From: Archangium gephyra
GTDB lineage: Bacteria; Myxococcota; Myxococcia; Myxococcales; Myxococcaceae
Length of the DNA: 64,000 bases
Assembly: GCF_001027285.1 (NCBI RefSeq)
Contig: NZ_CP011509.1
Span: forward strand, 6,534,501 to 6,598,500
Reading direction: 5' to 3'
The number at the start of each line of letters is the position of its first letter. Positions within the stretch are counted from its first letter, which is position 1. Under the pieces are notes generated by a model. The model saw only the letters and a list, made by a program, of their open reading frames with translations. It was not told the origin of the DNA and made no database searches. A program made the translations under genes and the position numbers. Positions 26,663 to 34,254 of the stretch are shown here, piece after piece.

Positions 26663-27571
26663 ATGCATTCGGACATGACCGTCGGCTGTCGCGCACTGGA
26701 GGTGGAGGATGGGGTTCAAGGCGCACGTATTCCCGTGCGGATTCTCTACCCGGCGCGAGCGCCTGAACGGCTCGAGCAGTTCGGGCCGTATTCGCTCTCC
26801 GTCGCCATGGAGGCCCCGGTGGAAGGGGAGCGGCTCCCGCTCGTCGTCATCAGCCATGGCACGGGCGGCTCTCCATGGACCTATCGCGGGATGGCGGCGC
26901 ACCTGGCGCGCGCCGGCTTCGTCGTGGCCCTCCCGGAGCATCCCGGCAACAGCCGCTCCGACAACAGCCTGGCGGGGACGGCCGTGAATCTCGAGAACCG
27001 GCCTCGCCACGTGCGCCGGGTGCTCGATGCGCTGTTCGCAGACGCGCAGCTGGGCCCGAGGCTCTCGTCCTCCGCTGGGGTGGGGGTGATCGGCCACTCG
27101 ATGGGTGGCTACACCGCGCTGGCGGTGGCCGGTGGGCGCCCGTCCTCCTTTCCGAACGAGTCGCCCGATGGGCAGCCACGGGCCATCCCCGTCGTTCGCG
27201 ACCCGCGGGTCCGCGCGTTGGTGCTGCTCGCGCCCGCGTCGCCCTGGTTCATGGCCGAGGGCGCGCTCGCCGGCGTGGACGTCCCCATCCTGATGCGCAC
27301 CGCGGAGCTCGATGAGCACACGCCCGCCATGCACGCGGAGATCATCCTGCGAGGTGTCCCTCATCCGGAGCGCATCGACCATCGGGTCGTCCCCAACGCG
27401 GGCCACTTCTCCTTCCAGAGCCCGTTCCCCCCGGCGATGACGAGCCCCGGGTTCGCGCCTTCCCAGGATCCCCGGGGCTTCGACCGTGCCGCCTTCCAGC
27501 CGGTGCTCCACGCGGAGCTCCTGACGTTTCTCCGGGATTCACTCGGGAGCGAAGCGCGCCCCCAGGCGTGA
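26663..27571 (+). CDS. Alpha/beta hydrolase (dienelactone-hydrolase/PAF-acetylhydrolase-like)
   Basis: From the ATG at 26663 the product is 302 residues (ten more from the start at 26633). It begins TVGCRALEVEDGVQGARIPVRILYPA, typical of the predicted dienelactone-hydrolase group. It then shows VVISHGTGGSPWTYRGMAAHLA, the nucleophile elbow GVIGHSMGGYTAL, a probable acid loop near RTAELDEHTP and NAGHFSF with the histidine. No signal peptide is present. It is divergent from the hybrid synthetase with about 170 bases between the two starts, so shared regulation or a tailoring or resistance role is possible, but only position supports that. Confidence 0.82.
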   Translation: MHSDMTVGCRALEVEDGVQGARIPVRILYPARAPERLEQFGPYSLSVAMEAPVEGERLPLVVISHGTGGSPWTYRGMAAHLARAGFVVALPEHPGNSRSDNSLAGTAVNLENRPRHVRRVLDALFADAQLGPRLSSSAGVGVIGHSMGGYTALAVAGGRPSSFPNESPDGQPRAIPVVRDPRVRALVLLAPASPWFMAEGALAGVDVPILMRTAELDEHTPAMHAEIILRGVPHPERIDHRVVPNAGHFSFQSPFPPAMTSPGFAPSQDPRGFDRAAFQPVLHAELLTFLRDSLGSEARPQA

Positions 27572-27748
27572 GGAGAGGGGGATGCCCGGCGAAAAGCGGA
27601 ATCCTCGAAAGCCACCGCAACATCCGTAAAGCATGCGCATCGAGAAGTCCGCCAGGCCGTGGCACCGGCCCCGCCAGACGGGTCGAGCCTCACACACCCG
27701 GGTGTAGGGGGGAGTGAGGCTTTGACCGTGCATCCAGGGAGGAATGCT

Positions 27749-28231
27749 TCAGTGCTCGTGGCCGGGGCCGTGAGCGTGGCCGTGCTCGAGCTCTTCCTTC
27801 GTGGCCGCGCGCACCTCGCGCACCGTCACCTCGAAGTGGAGCGTCTTGCCGGCCATCGGATCGTTGAAGTCGATCACCACCGTCTTGGGCCGCAGTTCCT
27901 TCACGAGGAACTCGACGTCGTCGCCGTCCTCGTCCGTGGCGCTCACGATGCCGCCGGCCTCCAGCTCCATGTCCGGCGGGAAGTCCTCGCGCGGCACCTC
28001 CTCCACGCCATCCGGATCGTATTCCCCGTAGCCGTCCTTGGGCTCGACCACGACCTTGAGGGACTCGCCCGCCTTCTTGCCCTCGAGGGCCTTCTCCAGC
28101 CCGGGGACGATCTCCTCGTACCCGTGCAGGTAGACGAGCGGATCTCCCGCTTCACTCTCGTCGATGATCTTCCCGTCTCCCAGGTGAAGCCGGTAGTCGA
28201 TGGAGACGACGCTGTCCTTGGTGATCTGCAT
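27749..28231 (-). CDS. slyD: SlyD-like FKBP-type peptidyl-prolyl isomerase
   Basis: The 160-residue product starts at ATG 28231 behind a strong GAGGAGGG site. The FKBP core is split by the insert-in-flap domain, as in SlyD: VSIDYRLHLGDGKIIDESEAGDPLVYLHGYEEIVPGLEKAL precedes the insert (about residues 70-130, KDGYGEYDPDGVEEVPREDF), and the chain returns at PMAGKTLHFEVTVREV. The tail is His-rich (HGHAHGPGHEH), the metal-binding feature of SlyD. It should assist folding of proline-containing or metal-binding cytoplasmic proteins. It appears to be a single-gene unit. Confidence 0.92.
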   Translation of the reverse strand: MQITKDSVVSIDYRLHLGDGKIIDESEAGDPLVYLHGYEEIVPGLEKALEGKKAGESLKVVVEPKDGYGEYDPDGVEEVPREDFPPDMELEAGGIVSATDEDGDDVEFLVKELRPKTVVIDFNDPMAGKTLHFEVTVREVRAATKEELEHGHAHGPGHEH

Positions 28232-28784
28232 GGATGCCCTCCTCGGGGCTGACTCAAGCGCGCTCGGAGCCGGACCTTCCACCGGCGGTGCGGGGGAGGG
28301 GGGACTCCTGCCGTGCCTGATTGATGATGGGGTTGCGCACACGCTCCGTGCAGCGGAGCGGGCCGCTCACCTGCTCTCCAGGTGAGTGGGTGCGCGCGCT
28401 CTGTACCACAGCGGGCCCTCCACCACCTGTCTCATGCGTGGACGGGTCACGGGTCGTGTGGCTCCAGGAGATCCAACTTCGTTGGAGATGTTCGAGCAGA
28501 CGAGACGAATCGACACATCACGCGCACACGCGATGAGCCCTCGCGCATGCTGAAGGTGCGTGGCCTTCATCCAAGAACTTCAGGACAGGCCTGGGTTCCT
28601 TGAACCCCATGTGGTGCCCGAGTGACCCAGATGAGAGTGGCTGGCAGCTGTAGTAATCTTCTCGTGGTCAGCCCGGCGTGCGTGTTCCTCACGAATTCAT
28701 CGAATGGCATCTCGATGGGTGTCACAAGGAAGCTGCCCATCGGTCCTCTCGACTCATCCACCCTTCGGGCTGCAAGGACAGTTT
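28232..28784. other. 553-base intergenic region between slyD and the KASIII-like gene
   Basis: Both neighbours start at the edges of this gap, so promoters in both directions are expected here. Several short frames exist, but none has convincing composition or a good start. The stretch from about 28440 to 28780 is less GC-rich than its surroundings and contains a small stem (TCCAAC / GTTGGA near 28470). No clear sigma-54 or sigma-70 box was identified. A leader or small RNA cannot be excluded. Confidence 0.3.
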
Positions 28785-29843
28785 ATGGCCCCGTCGAGTT
28801 CTTTCCGGAACGACGTCTCTCCCTCCGTGGTGATTCGAGGCAGCGGCATGGCGCTGCCGCCACTCGCCTTCACCAACGAGGACCTCTGCCAGTGGCACGG
28901 CCGGCGGGATCCGACATGGGTCTACGAGACCTTTGGTGTCAGGACGCGGCACACCCGCTACGACTACCGCCATGATCGGCTCGATGATCTCGACGAGGAT
29001 GATCTCGTCTTCGAGGCGGCGAAGAAGGCGCTGAAGGACTCGGGGATGACCATCAACGACGTGCAGGTCATCCTTTTCGTGACCTTCACGCCCACCACGG
29101 TGTGCACGCCGGATCCCGCGTGCATCCTGCACCAGCGGCTGGGGGCGCCCGCCAACGTGATGGCGATCACGCAGCTGGCCGGCTGCGCGGGCACGCTCAA
29201 CGCGATGATGCTGGCCACGTCGATGATCCGCTCGGGCCAGGCGCGCAACGTGCTGGTGTGCGCCGCCAACTCCATGTCCTCGTACACCCGGCCGGAGCTG
29301 AAGGATCGCATCTGGCTGCAGTCCACCATCTTCGGAGATGGCGCGGCGGCGCTCGTGCTGTCGGCGGAGCGCAGCAAGGAGCCGGTGGGCTTCGCCACCT
29401 TCCACATGCACACGGAGCCCAGCCGGGACATCGTGCACAAGAAGTTCGGTGGCTCCAAGCACATCCCCACCCGCGAGAACTTCCAGGAGGTGCTGGAGGA
29501 TCACTTCGTCATCGACTACCGGGCCGTCCCCAACAACATCACCCAGGCGTTCTCGCGGCTGTACAACGAGGTGCTCGCCGCGCGGGAGATGAAGGAGTCG
29601 GACTGGGTGCTCTTCAACATGAGCAACGCGCAGCTGCAGCGGCGCTGGCTCAAGAGCATCGGGGTGCCCGAGGAGAAGTCGTTCTTCAACATGGAGGAGC
29701 AGGGCAACTGCGCGGCGGCCTCGCTGGGGCTCGTGCTGACCGACTTCCTGCACGCGGGGCGCTACAAGTCCGGACAGACCGCGCTGATCCTCGGGGTGGG
29801 CTCGGGGCTGCACTCCGGTGGAGTGCTCTACCGCTTCCCCTGA
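28785..29843 (+). CDS. KASIII-like (FabH-type) acyl-transfer enzyme lacking the PHQAN histidine
   Basis: The ATG at 28785, behind AAGGA, gives 352 residues (the frame opens at 28704). The fold is a type III ketosynthase: SVVIRGSGMALPP, TFGVRTRHTRYD, VTFTPTTVCTPDP, the active-site Cys134 in LAGCAGTLNAM, GDGAAALVLS and a C-terminal GVGSGLHSGGVLYRF. The usual His in PHQAN is replaced: the aligned segment reads LFNMSNAQLQ (residues 277-285), while the later Asn is kept in EEQGNCAAASLG (Asn308). Homologues without a complete Cys-His-Asn triad often transfer acyl groups to oxygen or nitrogen rather than condensing. A BAHD-like acyltransferase gene begins 7 bases after its stop, and the graspetide precursor follows. 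A joint acylation pathway is inferred. Confidence 0.85.
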   Translation: MAPSSSFRNDVSPSVVIRGSGMALPPLAFTNEDLCQWHGRRDPTWVYETFGVRTRHTRYDYRHDRLDDLDEDDLVFEAAKKALKDSGMTINDVQVILFVTFTPTTVCTPDPACILHQRLGAPANVMAITQLAGCAGTLNAMMLATSMIRSGQARNVLVCAANSMSSYTRPELKDRIWLQSTIFGDGAAALVLSAERSKEPVGFATFHMHTEPSRDIVHKKFGGSKHIPTRENFQEVLEDHFVIDYRAVPNNITQAFSRLYNEVLAAREMKESDWVLFNMSNAQLQRRWLKSIGVPEEKSFFNMEEQGNCAAASLGLVLTDFLHAGRYKSGQTALILGVGSGLHSGGVLYRFP

Positions 29844-29850
29844 GAGGGTC

Positions 29851-30969
29851 ATGGAGGAACCGGTGTCGTTGACGGCCCTGGATGGTTTTTTTTCGGGGCC
29901 GGATGATCTCCCCATCGAGTTCGCCTTCTTCTACGAGCGGTTGCCCGCGGTGGACGTGTTGGCCGAGGCGCTGGCGAGGACGCTGCCCGCGTTCACGCGG
30001 CTGCGGGCGGGGGTGCCGCTGCTCGACATCCCGGGGGCCGAGCTGCCCTCCGAGGACAAGGTCTCGCGGGCCGTGCTCTTCGACTCCGTGCGGCCGGGAA
30101 CTGGAGCGCCTCAGTGCCGGTTGAAGATCTCCCGCTTCGCGGCGGGAGGAGGGTGCCTCGGGGCGAGCATGTCGCACGGGCTCGGGGATGGGGCGAGCCT
30201 GGTGGGCTTCCTGAGCGCGTGGGCGCGGACCGTGCGCGGGCATCATCCTCCGGTGGCTCCGGCCGTGTCCGAGCCTTCGTTGCCTCCCCTGGTGTCGCTG
30301 GACAAGTCCCTGCCGCTGGAGGCCCAGCTGCGGCGTGCGGGCTTCGAGCTCCGGGGGCCCACGAGCCCCCGCGCCCGTGAGGACTACCGCTGGGACATCC
30401 GGCGCTTTCCTCGCGAGGAGGTGGACGCGATGCTGAGGGACGCCCGGGTGAGCCGTCCCCAGGTGACGGCGGGCGACGTGCTGGCGGCCCTCCTGTGGCG
30501 GCACTACCGGCAGCCCGAGCGCAAGGCGAGGGCGGAGCCGGAGCTGAGCACCGTCTTCGACTTCCGGCGCGTTCCCGGGCTGCTGCCGGCGTCGTACTTC
30601 GGCAATGCCGGGCTGCCGCTGCGCGTGCCGCTCTCGCGAGAGGAGGCCGCGACGCTTCCGGTGCCAGCGCTCGCGGCCCGCATCCGGGCGCGGCTCCAGG
30701 CCGCGAGCGCCGAGGACTTCCTGCGGTGCCATGCGCTCCTGGAGGAGGTGCAGCGCACCTGGGGGCTCGAGGGCGTGGACCAGCTGGGCTTCTCGACGGA
30801 GGGCCACGGGCTGCTGGTCAACAACATCTCCCGCTTCGATCTGTCGCTGCTCGACTTCGGCACGGGCGCACCGCACGCCTTCGACGTGCTCACCCCGATT
30901 CCCCGCGTGTGTTTCATCCTCACCCGGGGAGACAGCCTGGAGGCACACACCTCGCTGCCCGGCTGCTAG
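29851..30969 (+). CDS. BAHD/condensation-superfamily acyltransferase
   Basis: The 372-residue product (ATG at 29851) has the two marks of BAHD enzymes: an HxxxD motif in SMSHGLGDGASLVGFLSAWA, and DFGTGAP near the C-terminus, at the place of plant DFGWG. It also has YFGNAGLPL, like the YFGN stretch of plant BAHD proteins. The central AGDVLAALLWRHY is also family-like. BAHD proteins move acyl groups from CoA to alcohols or amines; the related NRPS condensation domains use carrier-bound acyls. It starts 7 bases after the KASIII-like gene and lies 106 bases before the graspetide precursor. It may acylate a small molecule or the peptide, with the KASIII-like enzyme making or handing over the acyl unit. 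Confidence 0.8.
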   Translation: MEEPVSLTALDGFFSGPDDLPIEFAFFYERLPAVDVLAEALARTLPAFTRLRAGVPLLDIPGAELPSEDKVSRAVLFDSVRPGTGAPQCRLKISRFAAGGGCLGASMSHGLGDGASLVGFLSAWARTVRGHHPPVAPAVSEPSLPPLVSLDKSLPLEAQLRRAGFELRGPTSPRAREDYRWDIRRFPREEVDAMLRDARVSRPQVTAGDVLAALLWRHYRQPERKARAEPELSTVFDFRRVPGLLPASYFGNAGLPLRVPLSREEAATLPVPALAARIRARLQAASAEDFLRCHALLEEVQRTWGLEGVDQLGFSTEGHGLLVNNISRFDLSLLDFGTGAPHAFDVLTPIPRVCFILTRGDSLEAHTSLPGC

Positions 30970-31075
30970 GGGAGCCGGCGTCCAGCCGGGCCGGTTCCCT
31001 CACATCCGCGCCGTGCGGACTCCTTCTTCAGTGATGTGTACCCCCAATGGCCGACAGGCCGCGAGGAGTCCGGAC

Positions 31076-31303
31076 ATGAAGAAGAACGCGAAGGACAAGG
31101 TGGCGCGCAAGGGTGGCAAACCCTTCTTCGCGCACCTGTTGGAGGCGCAGGAGCTCGAGCAGGTCTCGGGGGGCCGTTGCAGACCCACAGCGGGACCGCA
31201 GACCAAGAAGTTCCCCTCGGATTCCGACGAGGGTGACAAGGAGCCGATCTTCACCACGCAGAAGTACCCCTCGGACAACGAGGACAGCGGTACCATCTAC
31301 TGA
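31076..31303 (+). CDS. Two-core microviridin-type graspetide (RiPP) precursor
   Basis: This 75-residue peptide starts at an ATG behind GAGGAG (31063-31068). The leader has PFFAHLLEAQ (residues 16-25), close to the PFFARFLE helix by which microviridin ATP-grasp ligases recognise their precursors. It then has VSGG (30-33), resembling a double-glycine cleavage site. Two cores follow: T-K-K-F-P-S-D-S-D-E (43-52) and T-Q-K-Y-P-S-D-N-E-D (61-70). Both match the microviridin core TxKYPSDx(E/D)(E/D), in which Thr and Ser form ester links and Lys forms an amide with the acidic residues. Mature microviridins are commonly serine-protease inhibitors. No ATP-grasp gene is in the window; the upstream neighbours are two acyl-transfer enzymes. 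Recognition as a graspetide precursor is strong by motif. Confidence 0.9.
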   Translation: MKKNAKDKVARKGGKPFFAHLLEAQELEQVSGGRCRPTAGPQTKKFPSDSDEGDKEPIFTTQKYPSDNEDSGTIY

Positions 31304-31383
31304 GGCCCCTTCCCACGCCGGGACCGCGATGCACTCCCATGCCTCATGACCCGGCCGTGCCTCCGGCCGTATCGTTGGACGTC

Positions 31384-32168
31384 ATGCGATCGTCGCGTCC
31401 CGTCGTGGGTTGTCCGTTGATGTTCCTGCTCCTCCTCGCGTCGAGCGCCCGGGCCTCCGAGTCCGCGCCGGACAGCGCGGCGAAGCCGCTTCCGGCCGCG
31501 CTCCAGCAACGGGTGGAGCAGGCGATGAAGAGCGCCGAGGAGCCCCTCTCGCGCGAGGAGTGCCAGGCCCTCACGGGCTGGGCGCGGCCACTCGAGGAGT
31601 GCGCGCTCACGCCGGTGGCGGGGGGAAGGCCGCGCTGCTCCAGCTCACCACGGAGTGTGGCGGGGACTCGTGTGACGTGCAGGTCTTCGTCTACCGCCCC
31701 GGCAGGCCCCTGCTGCGGTTGCCAGACTCCAGCAAGGGCGGGTCGCTCACGGGAGGCCACCTGGTGATGACGCCCTCGCTGGAGCACGTCATCACCGACT
31801 GGGTGGGCCTGGGCCCGCGAGACATGGGGGACTGGCGCGTCGAGCTCTACCGGATCGAGCTCCGGACGGGGAAGGTGTCGCCGTGGGTGAAGGGCTGCTT
31901 CTCTCCGGCGCTGTCTCCGGGGGGCCGGTGGATCCTCTGCCGCAACCGGCGCGGGGACGTGTTGAAGGTGCCCCTCACGGGAGGCACCCCCACGCTCGTG
32001 CACCGCAGCGGCCTCTCCGCCGAGCAGGTGCCGTGGACGCCCTACGCGTCCCTCTACCCGGATGCCGTCACCTTTCCCTCGCCGGAGCGCCTCCAGGTCA
32101 CCACGATCGTCCTGGGAGGCCCGGACGGCGAGGAGCGCCGCTCGCTGGAGCTTCCCTGGAAGGAGTAG
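31384..32168 (+). pseudogene. Secreted beta-propeller-like protein interrupted by a -1 frameshift
   Basis: The first part (31384 to about 31620) encodes a signal peptide (LMFLLLLASSARA) and SREECQALTGWARPLEECALTPVAGG. The coherent sequence then continues in another frame from about 31620 to 32168: GKAALLQLTTECGGDSCDVQVFVY, TGKVSPWVKGCFSPALSPGGRWILCRNRRGDVLKVPLTGG. The second part resembles TolB-like propeller blades. The shift falls in a run of six G (31620-31625); one more G would restore a single protein of about 261 residues. It may be an assembly error, a true pseudogene or programmed slippage. The 3' end is 6 bases before the convergent monooxygenase gene. Confidence 0.65.
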
Positions 32169-32174
32169 CCACGC

Positions 32175-33395
32175 TCAGCGGGGGAGCTGGGCCACGGGGA
32201 TGCCGTAGCGCATGTCCACCTGGGCGAGGCCCTGGCCGCCCTGGCTGGCCTTCTTCGAGAGCTTCAGCACGAGCCCGAGCACGGTGAACATGAGGTGCTC
32301 GACGAACAGGGGGGCCATGACCATGCGGTGCACGCGGGTCTGCATGGCCTGGATCTGATCGGCCTCGGGGCGGCGCTCGTCCTGGATCTTCTGGAAGACG
32401 CGCTCGTCGAGGGGCTGACCGGCGCGCAGGGCATCGAGCAGGTGGTTGGCGGCGACGATGCTGTCGCGCAGGGCGAGGTTCAGCCCCTGGCCTCCCGAGG
32501 GAGACATCGTGTGCGCGGCATCGCCGAGGAAGAGGAGCCCGGGGACATGCCAGCGCTCGAGCCGGTCGACGACGACGCGGAGGAACTGGGTCTCGGTGTT
32601 CTCGTCGAGCTTCGCCTCGAGGTGGGGCCGTAGCGTCTCGGGCACGGTGGGCAGCAGCTGGCGCCGCAGCTCGGGGAGGTTCTTGCGCAGGCCGCCGAGA
32701 TCTCCGGGCGCGCTGTAGGCCACCTGCAACCGGGAGCGCGTGGTGCGGTGGAAGACGGCCACCACGCCCTTGCCGAACATGTGCACGTCGAGGCTCTCGG
32801 GCAGCGCCTCGGGGGCGTCCGAGAAGTCGAAGCGCAGCCACACCACGTCGGCGGGGATCGGGTTGGACTCGGTCTGGAGGCCCACGTCCTTGCGCAGCCC
32901 GCTGTTGCGGCCGCTGCAGTCCACGAAGAGGTCGCCGTCGACACGGCCCTCGGTGCCCTCGCGGCGCGTCTTCAGGGCGACGACGCGGCCGTTCTCGCGA
33001 ATCGTCTGGAGGGCGGTGGTGCCGAAGTCCAACCGGTAGTGAGGGAAGCGGCCGCACAGCTCGTGAAGCACCCCGAGCAACCCGGCCTGGGAGATGAGCG
33101 AGCCCCGCTCCTTGCCGCCCGGGACCATGACGCGCCGGGTCTTCCCGACGAAGAGCCGCCGCTCGACGTCCGGGAACGCGAGCTTCCGCTCCACGAGCAG
33201 CGGGAGGATGCCGAACTGCTCCAGGGTCGCGAGCACCGCGGGCTGGAGGAACTCGCCGCGGAACTCGCGCTCGAAGTCGGGATGTCTCTCGAGCACGCGC
33301 ACCGGAACGCCATTGGACACCAACTGGTAGGCGAGCAGCAGGCCGGCGGGGCCCGCTCCGATGATCACGACCTGGGGATTCGTTGTCTGCGACAT
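32175..33395 (-). CDS. FAD-dependent monooxygenase (PHBH/UbiH family)
   Basis: The product is 406 residues from ATG 33395, or five more from 33410. It has the complete signature of class A flavoprotein monooxygenases: VVIIGAGPAGLLLAYQLVSNGVPVRVLERH at the N-terminus for FAD, VDGDLFVDCSGRNSGLRKDVG as the DG motif, and LLFLGDAAHTMSPSGGQGLNLALRDSIVAANHL as the GD motif. These enzymes hydroxylate or epoxidise aromatic or isoprenoid substrates using NAD(P)H and O2. It does not pair with an evident pathway. It is convergent with the frameshifted propeller gene, so a link to the acyltransferase/graspetide genes is only positional. Confidence 0.88.
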   Translation of the reverse strand: MSQTTNPQVVIIGAGPAGLLLAYQLVSNGVPVRVLERHPDFEREFRGEFLQPAVLATLEQFGILPLLVERKLAFPDVERRLFVGKTRRVMVPGGKERGSLISQAGLLGVLHELCGRFPHYRLDFGTTALQTIRENGRVVALKTRREGTEGRVDGDLFVDCSGRNSGLRKDVGLQTESNPIPADVVWLRFDFSDAPEALPESLDVHMFGKGVVAVFHRTTRSRLQVAYSAPGDLGGLRKNLPELRRQLLPTVPETLRPHLEAKLDENTETQFLRVVVDRLERWHVPGLLFLGDAAHTMSPSGGQGLNLALRDSIVAANHLLDALRAGQPLDERVFQKIQDERRPEADQIQAMQTRVHRMVMAPLFVEHLMFTVLGLVLKLSKKASQGGQGLAQVDMRYGIPVAQLPR

Positions 33396-33489
33396 GGGTG
33401 CGGGCGACATAGGGTCGGGGCGCGGGGAGCGTCAATCCACTCGTGGAATGATGGCCCTCCTTCCAGCACCCGCCCGAGCTGCTGGAGCG

Positions 33490-34254
33490 TTACCGGGCCG
33501 AGCGTCCGCCGATCTTCGGGAAGCGCTCGTAGGCCCGCAGGAGCGCTTCCAGGTGGGCGGGGTCGTCGAGATCGAGCGGCGTATCCGTAAGGCGGACAAC
33601 CCAGCCGCCCGTCGCGGTGCGCCGCGCCCGCGAGAGCATGCCCGCGTCGCGAGCCGGGTCCGGAAAGCCAATGGCCTGGGCGGCAGCGGCCGACCAGTAG
33701 TTCAACCACCCCAGCCGATGCGGAATCTCAGGTAAGGGGAGAGCCCACGAGAGTTTGAGCGCCGGGAGTCCGCGTGGTGGAGGCTGCGGATTCGCCGCCC
33801 AATTCTTCGTCTGGCGCGCAATATCCACCCCCGCCTTGAACGGCGTTGCGTGCCCCCAGAACGCGCGCGCGCCCTCCGCGACGTCTTCCAGCACATCCGC
33901 TGCCGCCGCGATGCAGGCCGCGGACAGAGGCAGCGCCGCATGGACTTCAAACTGTGGCTGGCCCCCCGACGAGTTGCTCGCTGGTTTCTGCCAGCCGGAG
34001 ATCGTCACGGGATGGCTCTCGTCACCGTTGCATAGGAGCCGAAATCCCGGCCCGTCAGCTCGCCCTTGCGCGACCCACGCATCGCGCTGGGGCAATGGGA
34101 TGCACTGCCCCTCGTCGGAAATTGCCCACTCCAGGCGCAGGCCGGGCAACGCGCGCTCCATTCCATGGACGGCAGTCAGAGGGCGGCTGTCGTCACCCGT
34201 GAGCGCAGGCGCGTAGACGATGAGGGCAAGTTCGTTCTCCCGCGTCGCCGGCAT
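33490..34254 (-). CDS. DUF5953-like probable immunity protein
   Basis: The 254-residue protein begins ENELALIVYAPALTGDDSRPLTAVHGMERALPGLRLEW and has no signal peptide. It resembles, from memory, the DUF5953 family found next to DUF6310 lipoproteins in myxobacteria. The ATG directly abuts the TAG stop of the upstream toxin gene (TAGATG), a tight coupling typical of toxin/immunity pairs. By analogy it should bind and neutralise the nuclease domain of that lipoprotein in the cytoplasm. The exact family assignment and direct binding are inferred from context. Confidence 0.7.
   Translation of the reverse strand: MPATRENELALIVYAPALTGDDSRPLTAVHGMERALPGLRLEWAISDEGQCIPLPQRDAWVAQGRADGPGFRLLCNGDESHPVTISGWQKPASNSSGGQPQFEVHAALPLSAACIAAAADVLEDVAEGARAFWGHATPFKAGVDIARQTKNWAANPQPPPRGLPALKLSWALPLPEIPHRLGWLNYWSAAAAQAIGFPDPARDAGMLSRARRTATGGWVVRLTDTPLDLDDPAHLEALLRAYERFPKIGGRSAR

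Noticed and set aside
28567-28761. 64-residue minus-strand frame upstream of the KASIII-like gene
   Set aside because: No ribosome-binding site or recognisable composition; probably part of the leader region.
31076-31303. Possibility that the short peptide is only a random frame
   Set aside because: Rejected as random because it combines a good ribosome-binding site, the PFFAHLLEAQ leader motif, VSGG and two matching microviridin cores.
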